Shown piece by piece: positions 37,145 through 49,269 of a DNA stretch of 64,000 nt. Each line of letters starts with the position of its first letter. Position 1 is the first letter of the stretch. The translations under genes and the position numbers were made by a program. The DNA lies in assembly GCA_963576785.1 (NCBI GenBank), contig OY756139.1, forward strand, positions 186,001 to 250,000, in the 5' to 3' direction. Source of the DNA: Chlorophyllum brunneum. Lineage: Eukaryota > Basidiomycota > Agaricomycetes > Agaricales > Agaricaceae. Under the pieces are notes generated by a model that was not told the DNA's origin, searched no databases, and worked only from the letters and a program-made list of their open reading frames with translations.

Positions 37145-38089
37145 GAAATATATCCAAGTACTATAGACTTATACCATATAATCGACTTTTGCAAATCGAT
37201 GGTGGTGGTATGAGTCAAAGAAGGGATGAATGTCACCAGCTTTGGATCCATCATTGACTCTCTCAACATGTGTCTTATTACTGAGAAATCCAAAATGAGG
37301 GTTATAGTCACCTTGCAGGGTAAGCTGGGTCTTATGGTCCACACCTTGGAGGTCCTGACCTCCACTGATCGACGTTATCAAGGCATGGCTCAAAGAGAAA
37401 TTCAGAGGGATCACCACTGGCAAGGCATCCCTTCCCCAATCCAAATTGTTTGTTAAAATCATGGATGTAAACAACATCACCCCTTGCAATGTCATTCTTA
37501 CCAAGGCCAATATGGTCTCCAGTGTCCAAAACTCTATTCATTCAGATGCCATCCAATTTGCTTCACAACCATGAGTACATTGTAACTCCAAACACTCTGA
37601 CACTTGCATAGTGTAGTTCAAAATCTGGGACTCCAGGACAGGCTCCAACATCGGCAAAATTGAGGACAATATATACGGCAGCCTCTTCTGTATCCAAAGG
37701 GCTAATGCCAACCCCGGTATCCCATTCTGTGCCAAATGCTACAGATGGGAACATCCTCTTGTCCACTGCCATACAAGACTGTTTACTTGCACTCATTGCA
37801 AGGGACCTCACTCTACTGCCAACCACCACACCTTCACCTTCTATTGCAAATGTAATGACAAAGCGACTCCCCCCATTGCTGCCACTTCCTCCAGAGAACT
37901 GTGCCCCCATAAGGCTACGTGCTCCAACTGTGGTAAGAACCACCTCACCACCAACAGGAAGTGTTAGTTCTGGAAGTGCTACTTTGACTATAACTGGCAT
38001 ACCAACAAAGTGCTCGAACTTCAGGCCAACAAAGGAGTACCTCACCCTCCCTCTTTCCCAGCTGGTCAAAGCCAAATGGCCCCCCTCCA

Positions 38090-41000
38090 ATGAATAATAC
38101 ACCCAACAACCAAGACAGGCTTCCTCACTCTCTTTTGAGTGAGTTAAAAGTCTGTTCTCACAATGTTGGATGATCATATGGAGTGATGGAGACAGTTCTT
38201 GCTCACAGAGGTGACATTGACCTCCTCCTCATTCAAGAACCCCCATAGAGATACCTCCATGATATTCCCTCTCCCATCTCTAATGACAGTTTGCCTCTAG
38301 TAGGAGGTCTGATCCATCCAGACTGGACCCTTATTTCCTACCCATTCACAGCCAAAGAAGTCCTCCAAGTTGGATGCCAGCAGATTCCTTATCAACTTTG
38401 ATCTCGGCCCAAAGAGCCTGGCAGGGCAGTTAATGAGAACCATCAAAACCTTCCTCATGTCCTTGCTTTTGTGCATAAATGTCTCAAGCAACTTTGACCC
38501 TCCATCAGGAAGGACATCATCAAGCATCAAGACCTCATGTATATTTTGTTATATGCCAGAGGAGAAGAACTACTGCTGTTAAATGTCTATAATGACAGCC
38601 ATAACACTGCACTCCACTTCCTTGAGGAGCATTTTTTCGACCTCCTGCCTTTTTTTCTTATAGGTGGCAACATCAACATCCAATCTGATAGATGGGACCC
38701 TTCAATGGACCAACATCCTGCAAGTGCAGACCATCTTCTTATAGTCACCAAGGCTCTCAACCTAGAGAGATTGATCCTGTCCATTGCCAAACCTATGTGA
38801 TATGCATTAGACCCCAACCTTCCTGACATAGTCATTGACCTTATCTTTACCTCAGGAATGCTTCTGCATATCCCTACTCACAGTATCCAGGACAGCAATT
38901 GGTACAACTCTGATTACACTCCCCTTCTAATTTGAATCCCAATCCTGCAGGTAGATATTGTCATAGAGAGAATAACTGTCCCTAAAGGTTCTGAAGAAGA
39001 GACCAAGTTCCTAATGGACATCACGGAGGGAATCAACAATAGAAACTGGCTGATAAACACCGTAGACAAGCTGGAAAGAGCTATAGCAGAATTGGGAGTT
39101 TTATTTGACACGTCCTGGAATTGCAACATGAAAAAGGTCAAGATCATCTCCAGGTCCAAGTCCTAGTAGAATGAAGACTGCTCCAAGGCTCTGGCAGACC
39201 ACTGAGCAGACCAAAAAAACAAATAGAAGTGGAACGTCTTTTGCAAGATGATGCAGACTATGAAAACAGAAGTATTTCGACAAGAAGATACAAGAAATCT
39301 TGGTCAATAACTGTTGCCCATGGGACCTCATACCTTGGACCAAAGGCCAAGCTCTCCCAGCCACCAAGGCCATTCGTCACAACAGATGGCCCTGCCTCAC
39401 AATGGACAGCCTGTGGACTGCCCTCAACCACGACTACAACTCCACACAGGACTGACCATTCAATGTGAATGTCCTCAAGGATTTGCCCCCACCAATCAGA
39501 ATGGAAAACAGGACTTGGGTTGATTTCTCTCTCTTAGAGATAATGGAGTCACTTAAGGATACCTCAAATTCTTCCACCTCCAGTCTGGATCATCTTTCGT
39601 GGTTCCATCTCAAACAGATCGCCACCATAGAAGCCTGCACTGACCTCTTCTTGCACATCAGCTGTGTATGCCTGTCACTCAGACACTAGCCTTTGCACTT
39701 CAAACAATTGACATCAGTAATTATTCTGAAACCAAATAAACCCAACTACTCCACTCCAAAGGCCTTCTGACCTATCATACTACTCAATACACTCAGCAAA
39801 CTGGTTGAAAAGATGCTGGCCAAAAGACTGCAATTCAAAGCAGTCAAGTTCAAGGTCCTTCATCCACATCAGCTGGGGGTGATTAGACAAAGGTCTACAG
39901 AGGACACAGGTCTATTCCTTACCCACATCATATGGGGAGCATGGACCAAGAAGAAGAAGACATCAGTTTTAGCATTCAACATTGTCCAATTCTTCCCCTC
40001 TCTAAATTATGATCTCCTTGCCAACATTCTTACATGATAAGTTTTCCCCCCTCAAATCATGGCCTTCTTCAACAACTATCTGAAAGAAAGATATACTACC
40101 TACTCATGGAACAACAAGACCTCCCCTGAGTTTGATGTGGCAGTTGGGGTGCAATAGGGCTCTGCCCTTAGTCCTATTCTCTCCACCCTCTATCTTGCTC
40201 CTCTCCTTTGTATATTCGACATCCGGATGGAAGAACACTGCAATAAATGGGACTTCAATGTCCTGTCCTATGTGGACGATGGCACCCTCATTACTCAATC
40301 CCCCTCCCTCAAAGGAAATGTCAAAATCCTCCAACACATGTATCAAGAAATGGAATCTCTCATGAAGGAATTTAGTTTGGTAATCAAACACAGCAAGTCC
40401 AAAATCTTCCACTTCACCCATGGAAAACAGAACTCCAATCCATCCATTGACTTAGATTCTTCCCCATTCACAGGTCATACCCCTCTCAAGCCAAAGACCT
40501 ACTGGCAGTACCTGGGTTTTTACTTTGACAGGATGTTATCATTTAAGGAACATGTCCACTACTACTCTGGCAACATATGGTTACTGTCTATGGTTTCATG
40601 ATTTCTCCCAGACTAAGGGAACATGCGAAATTCTCAATAAAATACAATGTAGAGCTACCCTCTGGATCACTGGGGCATTCCAGACTTCTCCCACTGGTAG
40701 CGCAGAGTCCCTCACAGGGCTTATACCCATTAAATTATATCTTTGCAAGTTGGCCAAATGACAAATGTCGAGGATTCATACTTTGGATGATGAACATGCA
40801 CTAGCAAGTTTGATAAAGAAATATCACTCTTCCCCCCATCAACTTCACATCAAGAATCTCATGGAGATTTAGAAGAAGAAAATGCTTGGAGCTGTGATGG
40901 ATGTTTCTCACCCCACCCCTGAGACCAAATATGTAGAATCTTTTAACTCTGTTTCTAAGACTTCTTGGCCTGGACATAGGTTACTTGATCTCTTCCCTAC

Positions 41001-43933
41001 TAATATATCTTTCACAGGATGCAACTGGGACAACCCCCACCTCTCAAAGACACTTTGGGATAATGTAATGAAAAACATGACAATAGACCCCAAGTCCATC
41101 ATTATAGGCACAGATGGCTTGGTCCATCCCAATCCTAACCTGCTCGCTAGCCAGTACACAGTGGCAGCCACTATTTGACACCTGGATGGAGGAAGCTCTG
41201 TCATGAAGAGACTCAGAGGAACTACATCCACCAACACCAAACTTGTCACACAATACCTTGGCATCACCAAGGTCCTAGTCACTGATGACTACAATGACAT
41301 CAAACACATTCACATGTTCACTGACTCCCTCATGGCCTCTCAGCTTCTCCTCAATTGCTCACTGCACTCTTGTCAGCAACAGTCTATCCTTATCTTGAAG
41401 GCGCTTCTGGCTTGGTTCCACAAGTTAAACTGACACCACCTTTCTTTTTACATGCCGTCCAAGTGTAAATATGGAATTCAACAAGCCACTCACAACTTTT
41501 TTTTTTTTTTTTTTAAATCAACAATTTATATAGCAGTACTTGAATGCTGTACATACATACAAAGGTAGAATGTACAGAATGTTCGGAGCAAGGAAAGTAA
41601 ACTAAAAGTACACTAACCCCATGAGACTCGATACCATCTAGCATGTACACTAGAGAGAGATTTGGTACCTAAGTTGAACAGTAGGAAAGAGATAAAGAAG
41701 GAATTTGGGAGAGAGAGAGAGTGAGAGAGAGAAATTGATAGAAAGGAAACTATCGACTCGCAAACACAAGGGGGAACAATGAATGGTACTAGCATGTAGA
41801 GGGGCATTTACCCAAACACCATGGGAAAGATGGATGTTGAATGAAAACTACATTAAAATAGTAGATGAATGAGGAAGGGAGAAATAGAGAAATGAAATTG
41901 AAGTCCATAACTGGGGAAGCACAAGAAAAATTTAAAAGAAGAAAGGACTCATGTGGGCATGGACCCAAACCTCTGATGGGCTTGACAATGATGTAACAGG
42001 GGTATTGAACCAGCGTGGATATGAGGGTGATCAGGTTCCAGTGGGAAACTGAATGCAACAGGATTGTGATGTAGGAAGTTGACAAACTTCTTGATATTGT
42101 CAATACTGTAGTGGTGATTGAAATGCTGACACCAATAAAGGATGTGCAACCTGGTCTGAACCAGTTGATTGCCACAGTGGTAGCAAGATAAGTCCTCAGT
42201 AGGGAAGAACCTAAGGCAGTACTCTCCAATTGGGGCATGGCATAGTATGGCGCAACAAGCTCTTGTGAAGAGCTGGGGCTGGTATCTGCATTCCCATATC
42301 CAAGGGCCGGAGTTGATGTGTGTTGGTAAAGCAGAGGCCCCATTTGCTTGCACCGGGAGATGGAGGAAGGAGCTACCACTGTATTTTTTGAACCCAAACA
42401 TAGTCTGCCATGTGTGAATGGTGCATTTGGCAGACTTCTTGCTTAGATAGGCAACAGAGTTAGGGACGTGGTGATTTTGACCCTGGTTGGGCCAGACAAC
42501 TGTTTGAATCCAGTCGTGTGTGGCTTGCTGGATCCCATATTTGCACTTAGATAAAATGTGATAGAAAAAAAGGCAGTGTCAGTCAGATTTGTTGAACCAA
42601 GCCAGAAGTGCCTTCGAAGTGAGGATAGACTATCACTAGCAGGAGTATGGTGAACAGTCAAGTAAAAGCCTAGAGGCTGCAAGGGAGTTGGTGAACACAT
42701 GGATGTGCTCAACCCAGTTATAGTTGTTAGTGGTGAGTACCTTGGTAATTCCCAGGTATTGCACCACTAGTTCAGTGTCAGTAGACGTTGTTCCTCTGAG
42801 CCTCTTCATGATAGAGTTTCCTCTGTCTAAGTGTCAAATAGTAGCTGCCACCATGAATTGGCCAGCAAGTGGGTTGGGGTTGGGGTGGACCAAGCTGTCC
42901 GTACCTATGATAATAGATTTGAAGTCTGTTGTTGCTTTTGTCATTACATCATCCCAAAGCATCTTCGAGAGGTGGGAATCATTCTGGTTGAATCCTATAA
43001 ATGATACATTAGTAGGGAAGTGGTCAAGTAACCTAGGTCTGGGCCAGAGAGTTTTGGAAACAGAATTAAAAGATTCTACATAATGAGTCTCGGGGGTGGG
43101 GTGCGAAACGTCTATCACAGCTCCAAGTGTCTTCTTCTTCTGAATCTCCATGAAATTCTTAATGTGAAGTCAGTGGGGGGAAGAATGATATTCTCTCATC
43201 AATCTTGCCAGTGCATGTTTATTGTCCAATATATGAAGCCTCGATGTTTGTCATTCGGCCAACTTTTGGAGATGGAGTTTGATGGGCATGAGCTCCACGA
43301 GGGACTCAACACCGCCAGTGGGAGAAGTCCAGAAAGCCCCTGTTATCCAGAGGGCAAGCCACTCACAACTAGATACAGATGGTTGCCTGTCCCAACTGAA
43401 GTCAAAACTACCATGTCCCTAACTCTCTCGACTTCTTATGTAAAAAGTCCACCGAATGCACTATCCACACATGGCAAGCCATGTTTGGGTTCAAAACCTA
43501 CAGTAGTAGCTCCTTCCTCCACCTCCTAATGCAAGTAAATGGAGCATCTGCCCTACTGTTGCACATCAATTCCAGCCCTTGGATATGAGAATGTGGATAC
43601 CAGCCACAGCTCTTTGCATGAGCCTGTCATGCCATACTATGTCACACCCCAATTGGAGAGTACTGCCTTAGGTTTTTCCCAAACAAAGAGTTATCATGCC
43701 ATCACTGCAACAACCAACTGGTCCAAACCAGATCACACATCCTCTACCAGTGCCAGAACTTTGATTACCACTATAGTGTCAACACCATTAAGAGGTTTGT
43801 CAACTTCTTATATTGCAACCCTGCCATGTTCAGCTTCCCTCTGAAACCTGATTGCCATCATATCTGCGCTGGTTCAATCCCTCCATTGCATCACTGTCAA
43901 GTCTGTCAGAGGTTTGGGTCTGTACCCATGTGA
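38090..43933 (+). pseudogene. LINE C ORF2, broken and split by LINE F
   Basis: Starts at the ATGA overlap (38090). Endonuclease (DIDLLLIQEPP; GGNINIQSDRWDPS) 38130-38950, RT with LLNTLSKLVEKMLAK, VLAFNIVQFFPSLN and YVDDGTLIT (about 40270-40290), RNase H (IIGTDGLVHPN; the Glu reads as Lys in TKLVTQYLG) 41090-41460. LINE F interrupts at 41497 within KATHN; the frame resumes at 43371 and runs to RFGSVPM at 43933. There is also an internal deletion after about 40570. Many stops. Confidence 0.9.
41482..43370 (-). mobile_element. LINE F: 5'-truncated LINE, minus strand, in LINE C ORF2
   Basis: Body 41498-43354 (about 1.86 kb), with the tail as poly(T) at 41498-41514. The 16-bp duplication CAAGCCACTCACAACT lies at 41482-41497 and 43355-43370; the last T may belong to the tail. 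It contains the 3' UTR and the C-terminal third of ORF2: RNase H with IIGTDSLVHPNPN (about 42900) and the CYHCGNQL...H...C knuckle (about 42190). Few CpGs and several stops. Confidence 0.94.
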
Positions 43934-44398
43934 GTCCTTTCTCTTTCATATTTTTCTTGTGCTCTCCCGGTTATGGATTTCTATTCCATTTCTCTTTCTC
44001 TCCCTCCCTTGCTAGTCTACTATTTTATGATAGCTTTCTTTCAATGTTCATCATTCCCATGGTGTGGACAATGTCTCTTCACATACTAGTACTGTTTGTT
44101 GTTCCCTCTTGTGTTTGCGAGTTGATAGTTTCCTTTCTATCATTTTCTCTCTTTTACTCTCTTTTATCTGCTTTCCTCTCTCTCTCCCTTTTCACTGTTT
44201 AACTTAGGTATAAAACATCTCTCTAGTGTATGTGCTGGATGGTACCAAGTCTTGTGGGGTTGGTTTACTTATAGTTTACTTTCCTTGCTCCAAACATTCT
44301 GTACATTCTACCGTTGTATGTATGTACTCGCAGACTATAATCGAGCATTGCTATATAAATTGATGATTTTTAAAAAAAAAAAAAAATGTTGTCATTTG

Positions 44399-44829
44399 TA
44401 CTTACTATAGCTGTATTCTGTATGACTAACTCTTCAGTATTATTCATCTAATATTTGTCATTAAGGCTATGCCCTCTGACTCACATTATGCACCATTTCC
44501 TCATGTATTTCATGAGTTGACTGATACTCTGTCACTCCAATTATACTACTGGACACTACTGATGATATCACAGTGTTTCAAAGGACTTTATAGTCATTAC
44601 TGACTCATTATGCATAGTTATTACTCATAGGTCTTAGAGTTTTGCATCCCAGACATTAGTATATAAGCAGCATGTATTCCTTTCTATTTCTTAAGACAAT
44701 CCACTCAGATTTCTATTCACTCTACTTGATTCTCTCAGCAACTCTTAGTTCACCTTACCGTTTACTAACCCAAGCTATCAGTAAGTCAGATCATCCATCT
44801 GCTACTGTGTTACACTGTGCTGTTCAACA
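44399..44829 (+). repeat. copia-2 5' LTR, main part
   Basis: Remainder of the 5' LTR after LINE C (first 13 bp at 28328-28340). It matches the 3' LTR 56878-57310 throughout and ends TTCAACA. TATATAAG at about 44661 is the likely promoter TATA box. Confidence 0.92.
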
Positions 44830-45071
44830 GGTTATGGGCCCTGGATTGCCTGTTTCCTATGTACCATGACTGGCTGCAAGTGGGTCATAGATAGGCTGAT
44901 CTGACCAGTTCTGTAGAGCATGGTCTTTCTAGCCCATCCCTCTAACATGACTCGATTGTTCCACACTCTATTAAAGGCTTCCATATAAGGGTTCATAGCT
45001 TAAATAGTGTAGTGGTGCAGATCTGATTGCTTATGAATCTAATCACTAATTATATCCTATAATAGATTACC
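44830..45071 (+). other. copia-2 leader between LTR and gag
   Basis: About 240 bp holding the primer-binding region (GTTATGGGCCCTGG at 44831) and an untranslated leader. No ORF is visible. Confidence 0.6.
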
Positions 45072-46740
45072 ATGTCTTCCCCTATCTCCATAGTTCTGGC
45101 CTCCATCCCTATTCTCTCTGGAACTACCAATTATAATGAGTGGGCAGACTGGATGTAGGACACCCTCACCTTGGTCTCTGCTGACAGAACCTCCATCATC
45201 AGTGATGAATTTCTGCTGATACCCCTGTCACAGATTCACACCCTAGTCTCCACCTATGCAGTTGTCCCCCCTCCTACAGGACAGAAGGCAATCAAACATG
45301 CTGCATACATCCACATGTATTGCATCGTTTACTCAATCATCAAGAGTAAACTACCCACTGAGATGATTAAAGGGAACCTCCCTGACATCAACAGCATATG
45401 GGTGTACCTATGCACTGCATATGGTCTAGAGTCTGTCTCTGGACTCTATTCAAAATATGTTGAGACAATCCACTTCCATCTCCATCCAAATAAGGACCCT
45501 TCTGGCCCAATTACCAAGCTCACTGTTCTCTACGAACAGCTTGATGCTAATGGTAATTGTGCTATTCCTGAGATCATCAAGGCAATGACTCTTCTCTCCA
45601 GTATTCCAAATGCCTGGAATATCATAACCCCCTTCCTGACAGTGAATACCCAGATCCCTGCCATGACCTTTGCTTCAGTCTGCAGGGTAATAATGAACCA
45701 CTGGTCAATGCTTAAAGCAAACTAGCAGGTTAATAAATTTTCCGGTGTAAAACCATAAGGTATGCCCCCATGTTATCAGGGGCAGCAACAGCAGCAGCAG
45801 TGCAGAAATGCACAGAGGCAGCAGTTGTACCCCCAGAAGTAGTAGCAGAAAGGGCAGCAGTTGTGCCCTCAGTAGCAGCACTAGCAGCCTCTGCAGCAGC
45901 AACAGCCTCAGTAGGAAGGGAATAAGAAGAAGAGACAATGTGGTGCAAGAGACAGTGGCAAGAGCCAAGCCAATGAGGTTGATGCTGGGCAACTAGCTCC
46001 CTCCAGAAGTAACACCAGGCAACTGGTATATATGATGGATTTGGTCAACTTTGGCTTTGCCAAGTTGACCACTAAGCCAAAGAAGAGTACATGCAGCCTT
46101 GTCAATGAGGTGCAGTCCTCCATACCTCTCCCACCATCCCTTCTCTCGTGGATGAAAAATCCTACTGAGAAGAAAACTCAGGATCCCTGGTGCTGCCCCA
46201 CTCTATACGCAGCTGCCAAGGTGAAAGTCTTGGATCTTTACAAGAAATGAATGGGAAATACTTCCCTCCCCCGTCTGGTCTCTCCTTCAATGGCCATCTC
46301 CATCATAGAGGTTGATGAACTATTTGGCACTACTTTGGCAGCCACTCCGGTTGTGAGCATTCCAGCTCTGACTGCCATCAAGATGATTGAGGAGGATGCA
46401 GTGTCAATGAGATCGGAGGACAAGGATTACTCTGATAAAGTAATGGCAGGTAAGCCAAATCTTGCTAGCTCTTCACATGAATCTGAAGATTGCTGCAAGG
46501 GTTTTGTATGTGTTGCTGATGTCCAAAGAGACTCTTAACTGGGTGCATGGAGTGCAATCTCAGCCAATGTAGACACTTGGATAAATAGCTGGACCTCTTA
46601 TATACACAACTATGCATGATTATGTAAATCTTCAGAAATAATATTTTCTCCTCTATGTTCAAGAGTGAAAAACACGTGTGAAATAACACATAGCTGCAGT
46701 AGCATATGTGGATGTGCAATGAATAGGCAACCTTGCAAAA
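45072..46740 (+). pseudogene. copia-2 gag, broken
   Basis: ATG 45072 (MSSPISIVLASIPILSGTTN). UBN2-type capsid: NYNEWADWM-like start, HTLVSTYAVVPPPTGQKAIKH, HFHLHPNKDPSGPI, LLSSIPNAWNIITPFL (45171-45725), then a Gln-rich tract with stops (45726-45920), GNKKKRQCGARDSG and an acidic/serine-rich tail (46251-46538). Stops at about 45155, 45723 and 46247 and others break it. Compared with copia-1 gag the protein is only about 80% identical by eye, unlike the following pol part. Confidence 0.85.
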
Positions 46741-48025
46741 TGAGTGATGAATAGCTTTTGGACTCTAGTGTCTCTCTCAATGTTACTCCAAACAAGAGGG
46801 ATCTTGTTGATATTGTCGAAGGTTCTTTCAGATTGGCATAGATCACAGATGGATCCACACTCTCTATCAGATCCTATGGCACTGCCTATTTAGAGACAGA
46901 AGTAAAACTTGAGTCTGGTGAAGTTCAGCAGCATACTTTGTGCCTTCACCCAGTATATCACATACCAAAGTTAGATATGAGACTTCTCTCAACCGGATCC
47001 ATCATGGATAAAACCAGTTTGATTGCAGAAACATCAAATGGGAAGACTATCATTTGTGACATTTGTGGTAAACCATTTCTGAGTAGACAATGTTGCCAGG
47101 GTACTTCTTTGAACCAAGTTCACTTTGTGAACACATACATCTTGCACAATGGAGATCTTCAATTCTCTTTGGCTTTGATCAAACAAAATACCACATCCTA
47201 TGATATCTGGCATCAAAGATTTGCACACCCATCCAACCAGGCTCTAGGTTATGTGCCAAAACACATGGAATCTGTTCCGGTACTTCTACCAAGAGAACAG
47301 AAGGTTTGTCCTGGTTGTGCACTTGAAAATCCATTTGGATCTTCAGGAGCTCCCTATTTTGTCCTATCACAAGTTCAAATGGGTTATGATATTCCTTGAT
47401 GACTACTCTTCCTCCGTGTGCATTTCTTTCTTGTGCAATAAGTCAGATGCTGCATGTGCCTTCAAGGTATATGCTGAACTGGTGACAAACCAGACAGGCA
47501 AACACATCAAGTGGATGCACTCTGATAATGGAGGAGAGTACATATCTCAGGAACTCAAGGACTACTTTGCTGAGAAAGGAATCCTTCATGAAACAAGTGT
47601 GCCACACATTCACTAATAGAATGGGTGTGCCAAACATCTAAATCAAACACTTCTAGAAAAGGCACAATCTATGTGACTTGAAGTGTGCCTTCCGGCTAGT
47701 TACTGGGAGTTTGCTTTCGATATGGCTGCTCATGTCTATAACAGGACACCTATGAAGTACCTGAAATGGGTCACCCCTTACAAGACATGGTTCAGAAGGA
47801 AACCTGATGTTTCTCATCTCTGAGTGTTTGGTTGTGGGGCCTACATATACCTTCCTAATGAGGTGTAGCAAGACAAACTTGCACCCAAATCAGAATTGAT
47901 GATCTTCATTGGTTATGCAGGTGATGGCAACAACTTCAAGTTTATGCACCATCAGTAGAACAATTTGATCTTTGTCTCCCCCTACACTATCTTTGATGAA
48001 CTCTATTTTCCCAGATGTCCATCAC
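46741..48025 (+). pseudogene. copia-2 pol, first part: protease and integrase
   Basis: Protease LLDSSVSLNVTPNKRDLVDI (about 46757), GAG-pre-integrase (DIWHQRFAHPSNQAL...CPGCA, about 47204-47320), integrase core MIFLDDYSSSV (47390) and MHSDNGGEYIS (47515-47547), then the AYNRTPMKYL-like and FGCGAYIYLPNE regions. It is cut at 48025 by gypsy-1 within the linker; ATCAC (48021-48025) is duplicated at 54514-54518. It has the same stop codons as copia-1 over 46842-48025 and differs there by very few bases. Confidence 0.9.
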
Positions 48026-48325
48026 TGTTACGACCTTAGTCTCTGACTCAGGTTGCAAGCCTTTGGATAAAGGGAAGGAAGTAGAGAGAGGAAGAAGGGA
48101 TGATACGATTGGTAAAGTGTAAGGAATACATCAAGTATTACTACACTTTATATACTAGTGGTATAGGCTAATAATAAGGGAGTCGAGTAACGGAGTCAGA
48201 GGAGACGAGTAGAACGAGTCAGGTAGGAGGCACAGCCTCTAGGGTGATACAGGAGATGAAACGAGTATGAGAGTACACGAGGTAACGGGCGCATGATAGG
48301 AATGAACGGTCTATGATTCGTAACA
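48026..48325 (-). repeat. 3' LTR of gypsy-1
   Basis: 300 bp, TGTTACGA...CGTAACA on the minus strand, matching 54214-54513 base for base as far as I could read. Confidence 0.97.
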
Positions 48326-48345
48326 ATACCTCCTTTTCAAGCTTC
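48326..48345 (-). promoter_or_regulatory. Polypurine tract of gypsy-1
   Basis: Minus strand GAAAAGGAGGTAT directly upstream of the 3' LTR; the expected plus-strand DNA primer. GGGAGGTAT precedes the gypsy-2 3' LTR at 58230. Confidence 0.75.
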
Positions 48346-48432
48346 ATGTCCCCATGATACGTATTACTGTAAAGGTCCTTTGTAGAGTAAGGCATATGGG
48401 ATTTGGTGATGGTAATGAAACGCGACGAGTGT

Positions 48433-49269
48433 TTACTCGTTCATAGGTACGGCCGCGCCCAGGGCTCTGGCCAAGTCCTTCTTGTTTCCTCCGATGAGAG
48501 GTGCTTTGTCAACACGGCGTAAGCCAATCCAGAGGGGTGCATGTGGCGGTCCTTCTTTGAACAGGAAGTGGGTGTGATTGTTGTACGTGGTGTTGTCGTT
48601 GGTGTGGTTGCTTAACAGTTTGTACACGATGTCCTTCCAGTAATCGTTGTCCTTCTCACCTTCTGATTTCAACGTATTATATCCTGTCGGCGGGTGGAAA
48701 GTCATGGGTGTGATGGGGGGTGCTATCGTGGTGAGTATGGTCTGGAGGTGAGCGACTTCTTCTTCGATGTCGGGGTGGAGTAGTTGGTTGGCGACGGTTC
48801 TTTCTTGAGTCTTTTGTTCGCATGTGTGGCAGATGTGATGTTGGATGGGGAACGGGTCGTTGCTAACAAGTAGTCGGTTAACGATGTGGTGGGAGAGGTT
48901 ATCTGTGCTTCTTGATTCGTACGTATTGAGTCGTTCGGCTAGAGCTACAAGGATACTGTGCATCCGAGCTCGTATGTTGGAGATAACGAGGAGTTGCAAA
49001 TCGTCGTTAATCTTGTACAAGTGCCTCTCCAGTTGGTCTCTCCTTCCTTCGTCGATGATGAACTGATTGAGTCTTGGAGTGGCGTCGGATAATGTGTCCA
49101 TAATTTTCGAGGCTCCTTCTTGGGTTGCCTTTACTGCTGCTCCCAATAGTATTATGGTATCGACTAGTGTTTCTCCTTCTACGATTTCTTCATGGTTGGT
49201 CCTTTCTGGTACGAGTTCTTCGAATTCTTTGAGGTAGGGATACGGGGTAAGTTGGCGTTCGGCGGGCAT
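48433..49269 (-). CDS. gypsy-1 ORF3: conserved 278-aa protein of unknown function
   Basis: I recognise no domain in it. ATG 49267-49269 (MPAERQLTPYPYLKEF) is chosen because the gypsy-2 homologue has a Met at the same place. The N-terminal half is helical and leucine-rich (DQLERHLYKINDDLQLLVIS). Residues about 140-160 hold H and C (QHHICHTC), a possible metal site that was not found in gypsy-2. The C-terminal third is best conserved with gypsy-2: VANQLLHPDIEEEV, NDYWKDIVYKLL, HAPLWIGLRRVDKAPLIGG. No signal peptide or clear membrane segment, so it does not look like an envelope protein. It lies downstream of pol in the element's RNA, in a frame offset from a 63-codon leader ORF (49179-49370) that overlaps the pol stop. 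CpG-rich and free of stops. Confidence 0.75.
   Translation of the reverse strand: MPAERQLTPYPYLKEFEELVPERTNHEEIVEGETLVDTIILLGAAVKATQEGASKIMDTLSDATPRLNQFIIDEGRRDQLERHLYKINDDLQLLVISNIRARMHSILVALAERLNTYESRSTDNLSHHIVNRLLVSNDPFPIQHHICHTCEQKTQERTVANQLLHPDIEEEVAHLQTILTTIAPPITPMTFHPPTGYNTLKSEGEKDNDYWKDIVYKLLSNHTNDNTTYNNHTHFLFKEGPPHAPLWIGLRRVDKAPLIGGNKKDLARALGAAVPMNE

Larger units (their letters stand above)
30455..37243 (-). mobile_element. LINE E: near full-length LINE, minus strand, in LINE C ORF1
   Basis: Body 30470-37228. The tail reads as poly(T) at about 30467-30490 on the plus strand; the 5' end CATCCCTTCTTTGACTC is at 37228. The 15-bp duplication AATGTCACCAGCTTT lies at 30455-30469 and 37229-37243, perfect on both sides. 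Carries ORF1 and ORF2, both broken. CpG is still frequent, so it is younger than LINE C. Confidence 0.96.
28425..38093 (+). pseudogene. LINE C ORF1, broken and split by LINEs D and E
   Basis: ATG 28425 (MPALYLDLFPREPTP). Own pieces: 28425-29005, 29720-30469 and 37244-38093. The first stop is TAG at 28782 where LINE B has a Gln codon. The Ala/Pro/Lys-rich linker (KATPTATLKPTPTAVPKPA, about 30098-30250) is in a shifted frame. The RNA-binding part and CCHC knuckles (CAKCYRW-EHPLVHC; CSNCGKNHLTTNRKC) lie at about 37250-37975. It ends in ATGA overlap with ORF2 (38090-38093). Confidence 0.9.
28341..44386 (+). mobile_element. LINE C: old full-length LINE in the copia-2 5' LTR, hosting LINEs D, E and F
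   Basis: Starts ATCCCTTCTTTGACTC and ends in an A tail (44372-44386). It is flanked by AATGTTGTCATTTG (28326-28339 and 44385-44398); a 15th base is C on the left and T on the right. The insertion point is 13 bp inside the copia-2 LTR. It was later split by LINE D (29006-29704), LINE E (30470-37228) and LINE F (41498-43354). CpG is almost gone and both ORFs have many stops, so it is clearly older than LINEs A, B and E. Confidence 0.94.

Noticed and set aside
45780..45910. CAG-rich stretch in copia-2 as a microsatellite
   Set aside because: It encodes the Gln-rich part of gag and has an equivalent in copia-1 (9340-9440); not an independent repeat.
48433..49269. Envelope gene interpretation of gypsy-1 ORF3
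   Set aside because: Position fits an env gene, but there is no signal peptide, membrane anchor or cleavage site visible.
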